Below, in pieces: positions 1 to 11,442 of a DNA stretch of 64,000 nucleotides. A program made the position numbers and the translations under genes. The notes under the pieces were generated by a model, which worked only from the letters and a program-made list of their open reading frames with translations, was not told the origin of the DNA and did not search any database. The DNA comes from Sciurus carolinensis (taxonomy: Eukaryota > Chordata > Mammalia > Rodentia > Sciuridae), in contig NC_062219.1 of NCBI RefSeq assembly GCF_902686445.1, forward strand, positions 47,705,056 to 47,769,055, in the 5' to 3' direction. Numbering within the stretch: the first letter of the stretch is position 1; every line of letters starts with the position of its first letter.

Positions 1-2914
1 CTATCCAGAAGTACACAACCCAACCTGTGGTAGACATTTTTCCAATCACACCTGGCCTCATCCCAGACTTGCTGAATCAATGTTTGAAAGTGAGACATTG
101 GAACTTGCAAAGTCCAGGCAACCAGCCTGATTTTTCTTTTGCAGGAATCACCTCTTACCAGTGACTTGTGGGCTTGGAGACTTTGGTGTCCAAAGGACTA
201 TTCTGATGCCACCAAACATGATCCTGGGCTAGCAGACAACTGGTCCTTTCAAATAACCAGTTGCCCTTAAGAGAGTAGCTTTTCACTCTGGGTAGACCAG
301 TTGAAGTCCACTTCTTACAAAAGAACATAGAACCGAACAAGAGATGCGTGGTCTCCTACTATCATGCAAAGGAGTCATGAATACTCCTTATTAGTGCCCC
401 ATGGTACAGATATAAATTGAGAGAAAAATATAAGCTAAAATGCACACAATCACCTGAACCTGCACTACTCACAGTTTTGACCAGGTAGACATGATTCCTG
501 TGCTCCCTGGAAGAGTGAGACCTAACCTCTATAGGGAAGAGATCTCAGTGAATGAAATCAAAAGAAGTACTTAAAATATCAACTTGTTTTTTCTCAGGCT
601 AACTCAAGCTGTTTGAGTTACCAAAAAAGAGGGGATAAAAAGAATCTGGGCCCACTTGGTCTACCACCAGTGTTCAACCAAACCAGTCTCTTTGTGTGTT
701 TTACACATACAACGGCATGCAGTCCTCAGAATCTTCTGTAGATTACAAAACTATAAAACCTGCTTCTACTCTGCTCTTCTAAGACAACTGTGTTTTCCCC
801 GCCCTTTGTGAATTTCAATAGCTATAAAGGAGGGTGGACTTGAGAATTCACCTGGGTCCATTTGATTTCACTGTCACTAATCTATACTGCTAACTCCCAG
901 GAGGATACTCCTACTCAGCTATTAAGGCAAACAGGAGTAAGAGGACAGGAAAATATCTTTGTCTTCTTGGATCTTGCCTGCTGCTGCAGATATCTTGGAG
1001 TCAGGCCAAAAACTAAAGAAAATCTTTCCATCTTCCAATAGCAAGATGCTGAGGTAAAGTCACATCAAATGATTGTGGAATTGTCAGAAAAGGGTGACAG
1101 TAGACATAGCTCTGGGACATGTGTTTCCTGTGTGTAGGCATGAAGAAAATCCCTTCGGGGCCTGGATGAGGTGAGGGAGGGGTCTATTAACTGCCGAGTT
1201 CAGATTCCTACAGGTAGGCTTTCCTTTTTTCCTTTGGCTTCGTGCTTTGCCTTGGAGGAGTGTTAATGAGATGTGGTTTTATAATGTGAGGCATGGAAGA
1301 AACAGGACCCAGAAAGAAGGAAAAAACTAAATAAATCAGCCACTAAAAATATACTGGCTACAGAAGCTCCCCTAAGTAAAATTGATATGTTATCTAGAGG
1401 TGAAGAGAAGACAAAGGAAGAGGGAATGAGAAAAGAGGATATCAGAAAAGATACACTATTAGGCTAAGGACCTACTTTTCCCTCACAGAAACCATAAAAA
1501 TTATCTATGACTCCTCACCAACTTAAATTTTCTCTTGGTGTATGATTTAACTCAACTTGAATGTTGTGCTGTTTAATATGTTTGTTTTTTGTTTGTTTGT
1601 TTAAATTTTAAATACTTAAAGTTCAATACTTTCTTCAAAAATGTTTCTAAACCTTTGTGGTCTGTTCACTACAAATGAAAAGACATAAAATTTCATTATC
1701 CCTAGAACTAAAATCGGAGAAATAATAAGGGGATTTTTTCTGGACATACTTTTGAACGAGAAAATTAAGAATCAAATTCATAGATAATTAAAGCATGCCA
1801 TAACACCACAGTTGCTGGCTAAATGAATGGTCAGGAAATATTTATCATCTGCATTGCTGTCACTCCATTTTTCATTTTTCTGGAAAGTCAAATGAGAAAT
1901 TCTCTACCCAATTTAAAAGAATAGGCATCCAAATTACTTATTAGCCTAATGGAAGAAGAAAAGATTGAATATATTCCTTGAGGAATGTAGTGAATGATAT
2001 TCAGTTCTTATGTCTTCAGTGTAGGATTTCCTACTATGTAAGCGAAAATTGCCTTGCTAGCAATGCGGATGCGGGGGGTGGGAAGAGCATTTAAAGAAAT
2101 CTGTTTAATAGCTGGTTTACATCCGACAATTTACAAGGGAACTGGGAGGAAAATTCTTCCACTGACTTTTTAAAGAACAACACTAAGAAAACCAGACTAT
2201 AAGCAAACATTGAAAATATGGGACACGCTATTCCAATACCAGCAAGGTGCAAAATACTGTGAAGTACACTGTCAGGCTCACTGTTTGTTTTGCTGCAAGA
2301 CTCCTGAGCTTCCTACTTAGGTAAATTCTTTCCTGCAAAGAGGAAAGGACTTGCACAACTGGGAAGTAAAACATGCCCCTCTTCTAACCCTCCAAGGTGT
2401 ACTACATGATAGTCAAATCTCAGAAGTTAGCTTTCTGAACTATCTTCCTGCAGTCTCCCCCTTCTACCCCTACTCTGTCTTCTTCCCTATTAAACATACG
2501 TGTATAGTCAACCATGTTTTAGCAGAAACTATAAGCCACTGAAATCTCAATCACAGAGTTCAATTAAAATCTTATCACTGGATAAGAAATGACTTTTTCC
2601 TATATTAGAGAGCTATGGGTATCAACAAAATGATGTGTTTTGGGAAGAATGACAATTATATAGAAATCTTTAAAAATCACTCTAGGATTACAGAGCAGGC
2701 AGCAAAGGTAAATCTTTCCTAATGAGGGAGAGGGGAACAGTAATCTGAGAATGGTAGAGAAGGAATGGTTTGTCCAAAGTCTCAACGACAGAGGCTTTGC
2801 TCCCTCTGGGAGGTCAACTGAGGTCCATAGGCTCTTAAGAACATCTATGACTCCATCTCTCCCCTTTAATATCACATTTCATTTATTCTTTCATATGAAA
2901 AAAAATGTTGCATA
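1..2914. other. Non-coding, no gene recognised
   Basis: AT-rich unique-looking sequence with short T/G runs near 1580-1605. The open frames are short and shared with no family I recognise. It may lie in an intron of DSE if human synteny holds. Confidence 0.6.
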
Positions 2915-3070
2915 CTAATTGTCAGGCACTGCACGTTCAGCAATGAACAAGAAAGACAGTTCCTGGTCTTATGACTTGGTATAGGGGAGAAGACAGACAC
3001 TAAATAAGCCATTATAAACGTAACAAGTATTTGAAAGTGTGATCTTGGGATGAACCCAGGTCAAGCAGTG
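2915..3070 (+). repeat. Ancient interspersed repeat, copy 1 (family not named)
   Basis: It carries the layout tcaggcactg, caatgaacaagaaagacag, tcctggtctta, gacagacactaaataa. This is shared with copies near 10130, 15035, 15655 and 23600. It is heavily diverged. Confidence 0.5.
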
Positions 3071-3660
3071 ATGGGGGAGCTCCAGAACTGTTCATAAAGA
3101 AAAATCTTGCTCCAATGACCTATTTCTTCAACGACGACTCCTAGCGCAAGCCACCCTGCTGATATAGGTAGCCTGTCTCCAACTCCTTACTGACTGGAAT
3201 TCTGGTATCAGTTACCAACTGCTGGTTTCAACACTTACTAATTGAGAGCTACCAACAAGTTAGTTTTGCTCTGTTGGTGTCTTTCTCTACTTTTCCAATA
3301 TATATAATGACAACTATCCCACTGGCTTATTGTAAAGTATAATAATTTATGATGCTACAAAAAATGAAATCATGTCTGTCAAATGCCTCATGGTGACATA
3401 GAGCAAAGGCTTAATGAATTTTTGCTCATTCTTTGATCATAGAAACGCAGTGAATAAAAGTTGCATTGATTAAAGTTATTTTTCATACTATTCAAGGTTT
3501 TTAAAAAATATCTACTGTTTATAATGCTCATTGTTACATACACTACTTACACTGTGTGTGTACGTGTGGTGGGTGTGCACAAGATCATGTATACACACAT
3601 ACTTTTTCTTTATCATGGCACTTTCCTTACCAGATTCAGAGAAAAAGTGAGCTTTATGGG
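3071..3660. other. Non-coding
   Basis: A possible MIR-like trace lies near 3280-3435 and a short GT-rich stretch near 3556-3580. No gene. Confidence 0.5.
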
Positions 3661-3799
3661 TTTTTTAAAAATATTTTTTAGTTGTAGATGGTCACAATAC
3701 CTTTATTTTATTTATTTATTTTTATGTGATGCTGAGGATCGAACCCAATGCCTCACATGTGCCAGGCAAGTGCTCTACCACTGAGCTACAACCCCATCC
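3661..3799 (-). repeat. ID-derived SINE with an extra AT-rich 3' tail
   Basis: The + strand reads a tail (gttgtagatggtcacaatac, then repeated ttta) followed by reversed ID boxes (gaggatcgaaccc and ctctaccactgagcta). The same ID-plus-tail arrangement recurs at 44067-44220. Confidence 0.75.
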
Positions 3800-3964
3800 C
3801 TGAACTTTATGTTTTTAAATTATGGAGTGTGCATGTTAAAGAGTTGAACACAGGACTGATAATCAGGTTAAAGAGTGAAAGAGAAGTTACTTTGGAAAGG
3901 ACACACCTTGGTCAAGACTAACTGATCTGAGGCTCTAGAACTACATCTCTAAGTGACACCGTCC

Positions 3965-4560
3965 AGTGGAGTCAATTTGGTGCAGGAGACAAGCGAATAG
4001 CGAAGCTTCTGAATTCAGAATGGTTTATTGTAGATTCAGGAAACCCGGGAACCCTGGCGCTCAAGGAGAGTCGGTTTATATCCCCTCCAGGGGGCGAAGG
4101 GTAGGGCTGACGCCAATTGTGCGAAGATTAGACGCAGAGCTAGATGTCCGAGCAGGCACAATTAGGAGCACTCGGGAACACCTACACACACATTGTGTGC
4201 GTGGACTTAATTGAATACGGCCAATGACAAATCACCTGGGTGTGCTTATGTTAATCAACCTCCTCACTGCCAATGTGACCAAAACAACTTCTGGCTAACT
4301 GCCAGGCGCCATCTTGGTGTAGTCCGTATGGCATAGCCCCCAGCATCTAAGTATGAGGACATTAGAATGTACCTCCTGGATACCAAATGCTGGGAGCAGA
4401 ATTGGCTTAAGGTTCTGCTGCTATGCTTGGAAATCCATAGGGGCCTGGCTTCCCACAGGTTGCTCCCAGCCGATGAGTCTGTGCAGCAGAGATACTAGGG
4501 CAGGCCCATTCCTGTGAGACGAGGGATTCCTCTGCCGGGAGACTTTGACTTGAGGATAGC
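3965..4560 (-). mobile_element. Endogenous-retrovirus-type LTR (probable solo LTR, ERV class II-like)
   Basis: Read on the - strand, this GC-richer block carries LTR promoter parts in order: a GC-rich U3, a TATA-like gatataaa (about 4076-4083), then a poly(A) signal aataaa near 4021, and a U5-like segment containing cgcttgtctcctgc (about 3984-3997). No gag, pol or env sequence adjoins it, so a solo LTR is likely. The exact ends and target-site duplication were not resolved. The class is inferred from layout only. Confidence 0.6.
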
Positions 4561-5983
4561 TTGACAATGTTGCCTAACTTGGGAATTAAACTGCAGTCTA
4601 AACTGCTTCTTTTGTTCTTCTTCCACCCTCTACCCTTCCCTCAGGTTGAGACACGCATCAAAAACTCCCCTAGTTTCCCCTGGATTCTTTCCTATTTTCT
4701 CTCACAGGCATTTACCTGAAGGAATTTCTTGCACATTTAATCCTGAATTTGGTATCTGACTCTTGGACAAGCCATACTAACAGAATTTCTAGGAGAAGTA
4801 AACAAGTGAAGATATTTGCACAGCATATTAAAAAAGAAGATACTCAACTTCCCAGGCATCTGTTAAATACCCTCCTTTCTGTAATAAGTTTCAGAATCAG
4901 AAGTCATCTACAACACAACCAGTACCAATCTTTCTGGGCTAACAATTTCAGGTCATTCAGTCCCAAATCCAATTCATTACTATAATAAAAAATGTCTCAT
5001 GATTTGAAAGGATAATGCTTTGCCAAAATGTACTTTATTTAAATTTTACTCATCTAGTATAATATATAGTTCATTAATTGAAAACTATAAAAAAAAACAA
5101 GTTCTTAACATCCAGTCCCAGGGTAGGTAAGTTCAGACTGTCCATATATTATTAAACACTAATATCTGGAAGGTAAAAAAATTCTTGAAATGATTAATAT
5201 CATTTTAGTGAAAATCATGGTCCCATTTCTCTTCTATTACAAGAGTAACTTTTCTAAGGTACAGCATGATGTTTTGATATATATAATGAAATGATTACTA
5301 CAATCAAGCCAATTAACATATCTATCATTTCACATAGTTATCTTCATAACATTTTCTTTAGAACATTTCTTATTACTGTTCCCTTTCTCATTAGGATATT
5401 AAAGTAGTGATGCCATTCCTTTCTTGGTGCACTGTTATTGAATTCCTCGCAGACAGGACATATAATATACTCCAAGTAGTAGAGCTTTTGGATAGATGTC
5501 TAACTCACCAAATCACCATTTATGATTTAGCTATCATTATGGATTTTAAATCATGCAGATTACTAGCAGCTTATTGTCAGCCTATAGTTAGGTATCCAGA
5601 TATGAGTCACAGGTCATTTCTACTTAATTTTTATGATCAACTGAAAAATCCTTACAGAAAGATCCATGAACCTATGCCAGAGTAGGTTCTGGTCCTGTTA
5701 GTTTCTGTCTTTCGGGTTTTCAGACTCAATCTTAATTCTTTTGAACAAATTTCAAAGATTTATAAAATTAAATGATTTATTGAGATAAAATTTCAGCACT
5801 GATTCCCTACTTCAGATACACATTCAGTTCAATTGGGAATTTTAGGACAAAATGTAGTAACTCTAGACTCACAAAATACCTTCACAACATGAAATGAGGA
5901 GGAGGCAGCAGCAGACATTTTTATAGCACTACATACAATTCTGACATAAAACCAATATTATGAACCATAGATTGGAAGCCATC
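4561..5983. other. Non-coding, no gene recognised
   Basis: Apart from the L1 trace at 5260-5400, nothing is identified. A 92-codon open frame at 5407-5685 has no recognised homolog. Confidence 0.55.
5260..5400. repeat. Old L1 3'UTR fragment
   Basis: The phrase order gatgttttgatatatataat, caagccaattaacatatc, tatcatttcacatagttatc resembles the 3'UTR of old mammalian L1 families. The orientation is not certain. Confidence 0.5.
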
Positions 5984-7884
5984 AATTGCCTGATTTTTTT
6001 TATTAAAATCTTTTTTATTTTTACAGACTGCATTTTGATTCATTGTACACAAATGGGGTACAACTTTTCATTTCTTTGGTTGTACACAATGTAGATTCAC
6101 ACCATTCATGTAATCTACATATACATAGGGTAATACTCTCTGTCTCAGTCTACTATCTTTCTGCCCTCCACCCACTTCCACCTCATTTTCCTCTACACCA
6201 TCCAAAGTTCCTTAATTCTTCTCTTCCTCCTGACACACCACCTTGTTATATATTGTCATGCACTTATCAGAGAAAACATTCAGCCTTTGATTTTTTTGGG
6301 CTTGGCCTATTTCACTTAGCATGATATTTTCCAACTTCATCCATTTGCCAGCAAATGCCATAATTTTATTCTTCTTTATGGCTAAATAATATTCCATTGT
6401 GTATATATACCACAGTTTCTTTATCCATTTGTCAATTGAAGGGCATCTAGGTTTATTCCACAATCTAGCTATTGTGAATCAAGCTGCTATGAACATTGAT
6501 GTGGCTGCATCACCACTGTAGTATGCTGATTTTTAAGCCCTTTGGGCATAAAATGAGGTTCACAATAGTCTCAAAAAAAAAAAAAAAAAAAAAAAACTTG
6601 GGAATCAATCTAACCAAAGAGGCAAAAGATCTCTACAATGAAAACTACAAAACATCAAAGAAAGAAATTGAAGAAGTCCTTAGAAGATGGAAAGATCTCC
6701 CATATTCTTGGATAGGCAGAATTAATATTTTCAAAATGGCCATACTTCCAAAGGTGCTATACAGATTTAATGCAATTCCAATTAAAATCCCTATGACAAA
6801 AATAAAATACTTGAGAATCAATCTAACAAAAGAGGTGAAAGACCTATACAATGAGAACTACAGAACACTAAAGAAAGAAATGAAAGAAAACCTTAGAAGA
6901 TAGAAAGATCTCCCATGTTCTTGGATAGGCAGAATTAATATTGTCAAAATGGCCATACTACCAAAAGTGCTATACAGATTCAATGCAATTCCAATTAAAA
7001 TCCCAATGACATACCTTACAGAAATAGAGCAAGCAATCATGAAATTCATCTGGAAGAATAAGAAACCCAGAATAGCTAAAGCAATCCTTCACAGGAAAAA
7101 TGAAGCAGGGGGTATCGCAATACCAGAACTTCAACTCTACTACAAAGCAATAGTAACAAAAACGGCATGGTATTGGTACCAAAATAGACAGGTAGATCAA
7201 TAGTACAGAATAGAGGACACAGACACAAACCCTAATAAATACAATTTTCTCATACTAGACAAAAGTGCCAAAAATACGCAATGGAGAAAAGATAGCCTCT
7301 TCAACAAATGGTGCTGGGAAAATTGGAAATCCATATGCAACAGAATGAAACTAAACCCATATCTCTCACCATGCATGAAACTAAACTCAAAATGGATTAA
7401 GGACCTCGGAATCAGACCAGAGACCCTGCAGATTATAGAAGAAAAAGTATGTCCAGATCTTCAACATGTTGGCTTAGGACCAGACTTCCTCAACAAGACT
7501 CCCATAGCACAGGAAATAAAAGCAAGAATCAATAACTGGGATAAATTCAAACTAAAAAGCTTTCTCTCAGCAAAGGAAACTATCAGCAATGCGAAGAGAG
7601 AGCCTACAGAGTGGGAGAAAATCTTTGCCAATCATATTTCAGATAGAGCACTAATTTCCAGAATATATAAGAACTCAAAAAACTCTACACCAAGAATACA
7701 AATAACCCAATCGACAAATGGGCTAAGGAAATGAACAGACACTTTACAGAAGATCTACAAACAATCAACAGATATATGAAAAAATGTTCAACATCTCTAG
7801 TAATGAGAGAAATGCAAATCAAAACTACCCTAAGATTCCATCTCACCCCAATTAGAATGGCTATTATTAAGAATACAAGCAACA

Positions 7885-8641
7885 GCCCGCTCCAGCGGTC
7901 TGGGCGCTAGTCTGGGAGCACAAGCGGTGTCGGGCCTGCCCACGTGGCAGCCCAACCTGAGGGCCGGCGGGGAAGGTAAAGCGGCCACGCTCCCGGGTTG
8001 GGTGCGACGTCCGCCGCCGTGCAGAGTGCCCGCCTGGCTCACGACTGGACCGGGACGGCCAGGTGTCCCTGCGGCCCCAGGGCGGGTCACGTGAGGGCGG
8101 ACAGCCGCGTGCAGGCCCTCGGGCATCGCCCCACAGCCGCCTCTGGATCCCGCGGTTGTGGAGAAGACTTTCCAGCGAGCTCAAAAGGAGATGCCGGTCG
8201 CTGTGCGTGCCCGGAGAGGCCACTCCCCGCTGCGGTCGCTTCCTTTCACCGACAGCCCCTCGTGCCTCCGGGCGGGCCTGACACGCCATTGCAGAAAACA
8301 GAAGAGGGGGCAGCAGAGGGCACAGGGAATTTGGGGGCCTGGTGGAAACAATTATCTCATTGTGTGTTCACACAACTGCGTGCTTCTCAAACCGCTCAGG
8401 TGCGTGCAAGATTATATAGCAACTTTTTTGCCTGTGTTACTGGGGATTCAACCCAGGGGTGCTTTACTACTGAGCTACAGCCCCACTTCATATGTGTATA
8501 TATCAGCCTCCTCACTAGCTGGGTTACAGGCATGTACCACCATGCCCAGCATGTGTGTGTGTGTGTGTGTTTACTGGAAGAAAATTTAAATGTAATTGAT
8601 GTCCTTGATTAAAAAAAAAAAATCTGAAAAAAAAAAAAAAA
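7885..8641 (+). pseudogene. Retrocopy of an unrecognised GC-rich transcript with poly(A) tail
   Basis: A perfect 16-bp direct repeat, aagaatacaagcaaca, flanks the segment at 7869-7884 and 8642-8657, and L1 sequence resumes exactly after it. The 5' part (7885 to about 8330) is strongly GC- and CpG-rich, like a CpG-island first exon, unlike anything within tens of kb. The 3' part contains a - strand ID/B1 SINE (about 8417-8551), a GT run and an A-rich tail (8610-8641). Several overlapping frames are open (for example 7998-8612 and 8158-8589), but none starts with ATG and none matches a protein I know. It may derive from a lncRNA or a UTR. Confidence 0.78.
8417..8551 (-). repeat. ID/B1 composite SINE fragment inside the retrocopy
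   Basis: On the - strand an ID-type head (ggggattcaaccc and gagctacagcccca in + reading) joins a shortened B1/7SL end (cagcctcct, ctgggttacaggcatg, ccaccatgcccagc). The central B1 part is deleted. It was probably part of the retrocopied transcript. Confidence 0.75.
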
Positions 8642-9121
8642 AAGAATACAAGCAACAACAGGTGTTGGCGAGGATGTGGGGAGAAAGGTACACTCATACA
8701 TTGCTGGTGGGGCTGCAAATTAGTGCAGCCACTCTGGAAAGCAGTGTGGAGATTCCTTAGAAAACTTGGAATGGAAACACCATTTGACCCAGCTATCCCA
8801 TTCCTTGGTCTATACCCAAAGGACTTAAAATCAGCATACTACAGAGATACAGCCACATCAATGTTCAAAGCTGCTCAATTCACAATGCCAGATTGTGGAA
8901 CCAACTTAGATGCCCTTCAATTGATGAATGGATAAAGAAACTGTGGTATATATATACAATGGAATATTACTCAGCCATAAAGAATGAAAAAATTATGGCA
9001 TTTGCAGGCAAATGGATGAAATTGGAGAATATCATGCTAAGTGAGATAAGCCAATGTCAAAAAACCAAAGGGCGAATGATCTCGCTGATAAGCGGATGAT
9101 GACACATAATGGGGAGTGGGA

Positions 9122-9157
9122 GGGGTTAGTGTTAGGGTTAGAGTTAGGGTTAGGGAG
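9122..9157 (+). repeat. Telomere-like TTAGGG tract in an L1 3'UTR
   Basis: Five imperfect hexamers (ttagtg, ttaggg, ttagag, ttaggg, ttaggg) sit in the purine-rich part of the inner L1 3'UTR, between the ORF2 end and the A-tail. Confidence 0.7.
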
Positions 9158-10129
9158 GGGTGCAAGAATGGAGGAAGGAAGGACGGTATAGAGGGAAAAG
9201 AGGGGTGGGAGGGGTAGGGGGAAGGGAAAAAATAACAGAATGAATCAAACAACATTACCCTATGTAAATTTATGATTACACAAATGGTAAGCCTTTACTC
9301 CATGTACAGAGAAATAACATGTATCCCATTTGTTTACAATAGAAGAAAGAAAGAAAGAAAGAAAAAATCCCTATGACATTTCTCATAGAAACAGAAAAAG
9401 CAATCATCAAATTCATCTGAAGAACAAAAGACCCAGAATAGCCAAATCAATCCTGGGCAGGAAGAGTGATGCAGGAGGTATCACAATACCAGACCTTAAA
9501 CTCTACTATAGAGCAATAGTAACAAAAATGGCATGGTATTGGCACCAAAATAGACAGGTAGATCAATGGTACAGGATAGAAGACACAGAGACATATCCAC
9601 ATAAGTACAGTTATCTATACTAGACAAAGGTGCCAAAAACATACAATGGAGAAGAGATAGCCTCTTCAACAAACGGTGCTGGCAAAACTGGAAATTCATA
9701 TGCAGTGAAATGAAATTAAACCCCTCTCTCTCACCCTGTACAAAACTCAACTCAAAATGGATCAAGGATCTAGGAATTAGACCTGCGACCCTTCACCAAA
9801 TAGAAAAAAAAGTGGGCCCGAATCTCCATCACGTTGGTTTAGGACCAGACTTCCTTAACAAGACCCCCATAGTGCAAGAAATAAAAGTAAGAATCAATAA
9901 ATGGGATAGATTCAAACTAAAAAGTTTTTTCTCAGTACAGGAAATAATCAATAATGTGAAAAGAGAGCCTACAGAGTGGGAGAAAATTGCCTGATTTTGA
10001 TCAGTACAACATAGTGCTTCAGAGTCTGGGATCTGGAGATAGGCAACCTGTAACCAATTCCAAGTGGGAGCCTTAACTAGCATCAGGACACGACTTGATC
10101 TCTGAACCTCATTCATTCAACATTAACAT

Positions 10130-10330
10130 CCCGTCTACAGGTATGGAGTGCCAGGCTCTGTTCTAGAGGTGCACCTGTGAACAAAAATACCCCAGAAATT
10201 CCTGCCCTTATGACATTTACATTTTAGAGCAAGGAGACTGGCAAAACAATAGCAAAAACATAAATAATAACATAATAACATAAAACATAATAAATAAGAA
10301 AAACACATATTAGAAAGTGATAAGACATGG
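10130..10330 (+). repeat. Ancient interspersed repeat, copy 2
   Basis: Same family layout as at 2915: gtgccaggctctgttctaga, gaacaaaaatacccc, cctgcccttatgacatttac, ending in AT-rich sequence and followed by a TGTA tetranucleotide run (about 10338-10359). Confidence 0.5.
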
Positions 10331-10937
10331 GGGGGACATGTATGTATGTATGTATGTATTTCATTTTCTACCCTTAGAGTTGTGAAGATTTTTTACATGA
10401 AAGTTTTTTTTACAGTTTTTATATGTAAGATACCTAGTACACAATATTAATGAAATAAGCATTGGGGGCTATTCCCTCCTTGTACTGATGAAGGTTCTGA
10501 TATGTAGTAGAGAGGTGGAGGAATGTACCTAAAAAACCCCAAGAATTAGGAAGAGAATCAGGACTTTCCTCACTCAACTCCTAGAAGAATTTCAGTCTGG
10601 TCTTGGAAGACAGATGTAAAACAATGGGTTCTCAGCCTACCTCTTGGACACATATTCCTCTACCTACAGTACTTCTTGCTGGTACCATACATCAGAAGCA
10701 AATATTGCTCAATGGAACTTTATTGGACATTCCTGAGGGCATGGATCAGATAAAGGGCTAAAGGAAACTCATCTCACTTGTAGCTTTAGCCAACTCCTTA
10801 AATATCTTTGTATAACAGTGGACATATGAGGGCTATTTACTGGTCTCCATTTATATCATAATAGGCAAGCAATGCTAAGAAAAATGCAAAAGGAATTTAC
10901 AAAATGAATTTTGACCCACAATTTAATGTAATTAATA

Positions 10938-11065
10938 ATTATTGGCCAAGTGCCATGGTGCATACCTGTAGTTACAGCTACTCAGGAGGCAGAGGCAAGA
11001 GGATCACTCTAGCCCAGGAGTTTGGGATTAACCTGGACAACATAGCAAGGCCCTATCTAAAAATT
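10938..11065 (+). repeat. 7SL-derived (B1/Alu-like) monomer
   Basis: It reads as a 7SL-type SINE: ccatggtgcatacctgtag, cagctactcaggaggcagag, aggatcactctagcccagg, aacatagcaaggccc. It is about 128 bp, ends A-rich, and shows no ID part. Confidence 0.82.
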
Positions 11066-11408
11066 TATTAAACTCTCTCATAAATAAAACAATACTTAGC
11101 TTGTGAATAATGCAAATATAATCATTTTCCCAGGTATTACTTAGGCCAGAGTAATATTTTAAAGCATTTTTAGAGTCAGATGGAACTTAGAAAACATATA
11201 GGAGATCAGAAGTCAGGAAAGTAATAATTGAAGACATTTTCTCAAGAAAATATATTATTGGAATAACTTATAAGCCAAAGTCTTATGAGATGTCCAAATA
11301 ATTCTTCTAATCCTTTATTACTTGTTTGGGTTACAAGATAACTATGAAGGTTAAAGCCCATATTATGTGATCAAGCTCAAACTTGTTCCCATAACCCTGA
11401 AGTAAAAA

Positions 11409-11413
<5 letters not shown>

Positions 11414-11439
<26 letters not shown>

Positions 11440-11442
11440 TAT
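11414..11442. repeat. (AT)n microsatellite next to an A-run
   Basis: A 14-base A-run followed by alternating AT. Confidence 0.9.

Larger units (their letters stand above)
6799..9363 (+). mobile_element. Inner 5'-truncated L1 inserted in the outer L1
   Basis: This element starts in ORF2 ([14 protein letters not shown], then the block [17 protein letters not shown]) and runs through the C-terminal region ([47 protein letters not shown]) into a 3'UTR ending in a GAAA-rich tail (about 9341-9363). A 15-bp direct repeat, aaaatccctatgaca, flanks it at 6784-6798 and 9364-9378. It is interrupted by the retrocopy at 7885-8641, and ORF2 carries several stops and frameshifts. Confidence 0.88.
5984..9998 (-). 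mobile_element. Outer 5'-inverted (twin-primed) L1 insertion, interrupted by younger elements
   Basis: The unit is bounded by a 14-bp direct repeat, aattgcctgatttt, at 5984-5997 and 9985-9998. From the left it has a short T-run, then an L1 3' end and ORF2 C-terminus on the - strand (about 6002-6572), then a 24-base A-run at 6573-6596. It continues as an upstream ORF2 segment in + orientation (6597-6798, resuming at 9379-9984). About 430 bases of ORF2 are missing between the two parts. This polarity is what twin priming produces. The + segment is split by the inner L1. Confidence 0.82.

Noticed and set aside
3966..4214. 82-codon frame in a GC-richer segment
   Set aside because: It lies antisense to the LTR; the LTR promoter and poly(A) layout explains the sequence better.
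5407..5685. 92-codon open frame
   Set aside because: No recognised similarity and no promoter or codon-usage support.
6597..7015. Tandem 200-base duplication in ORF2
   Set aside because: The target-site duplication at 6784 shows these are the starts of two separate L1 insertions, not a tandem duplication.
7998..8612. 204-codon open frame in the retrocopy
   Set aside because: It starts with TTG, ends in SINE and GT-repeat sequence, and has no recognisable domain. GC-rich DNA gives long chance frames.
9122..9157. Interstitial telomere or fusion scar
   Set aside because: The tract is only about 36 bases, imperfect, and lies inside an L1 3'UTR, so it is not a chromosome-fusion relic.
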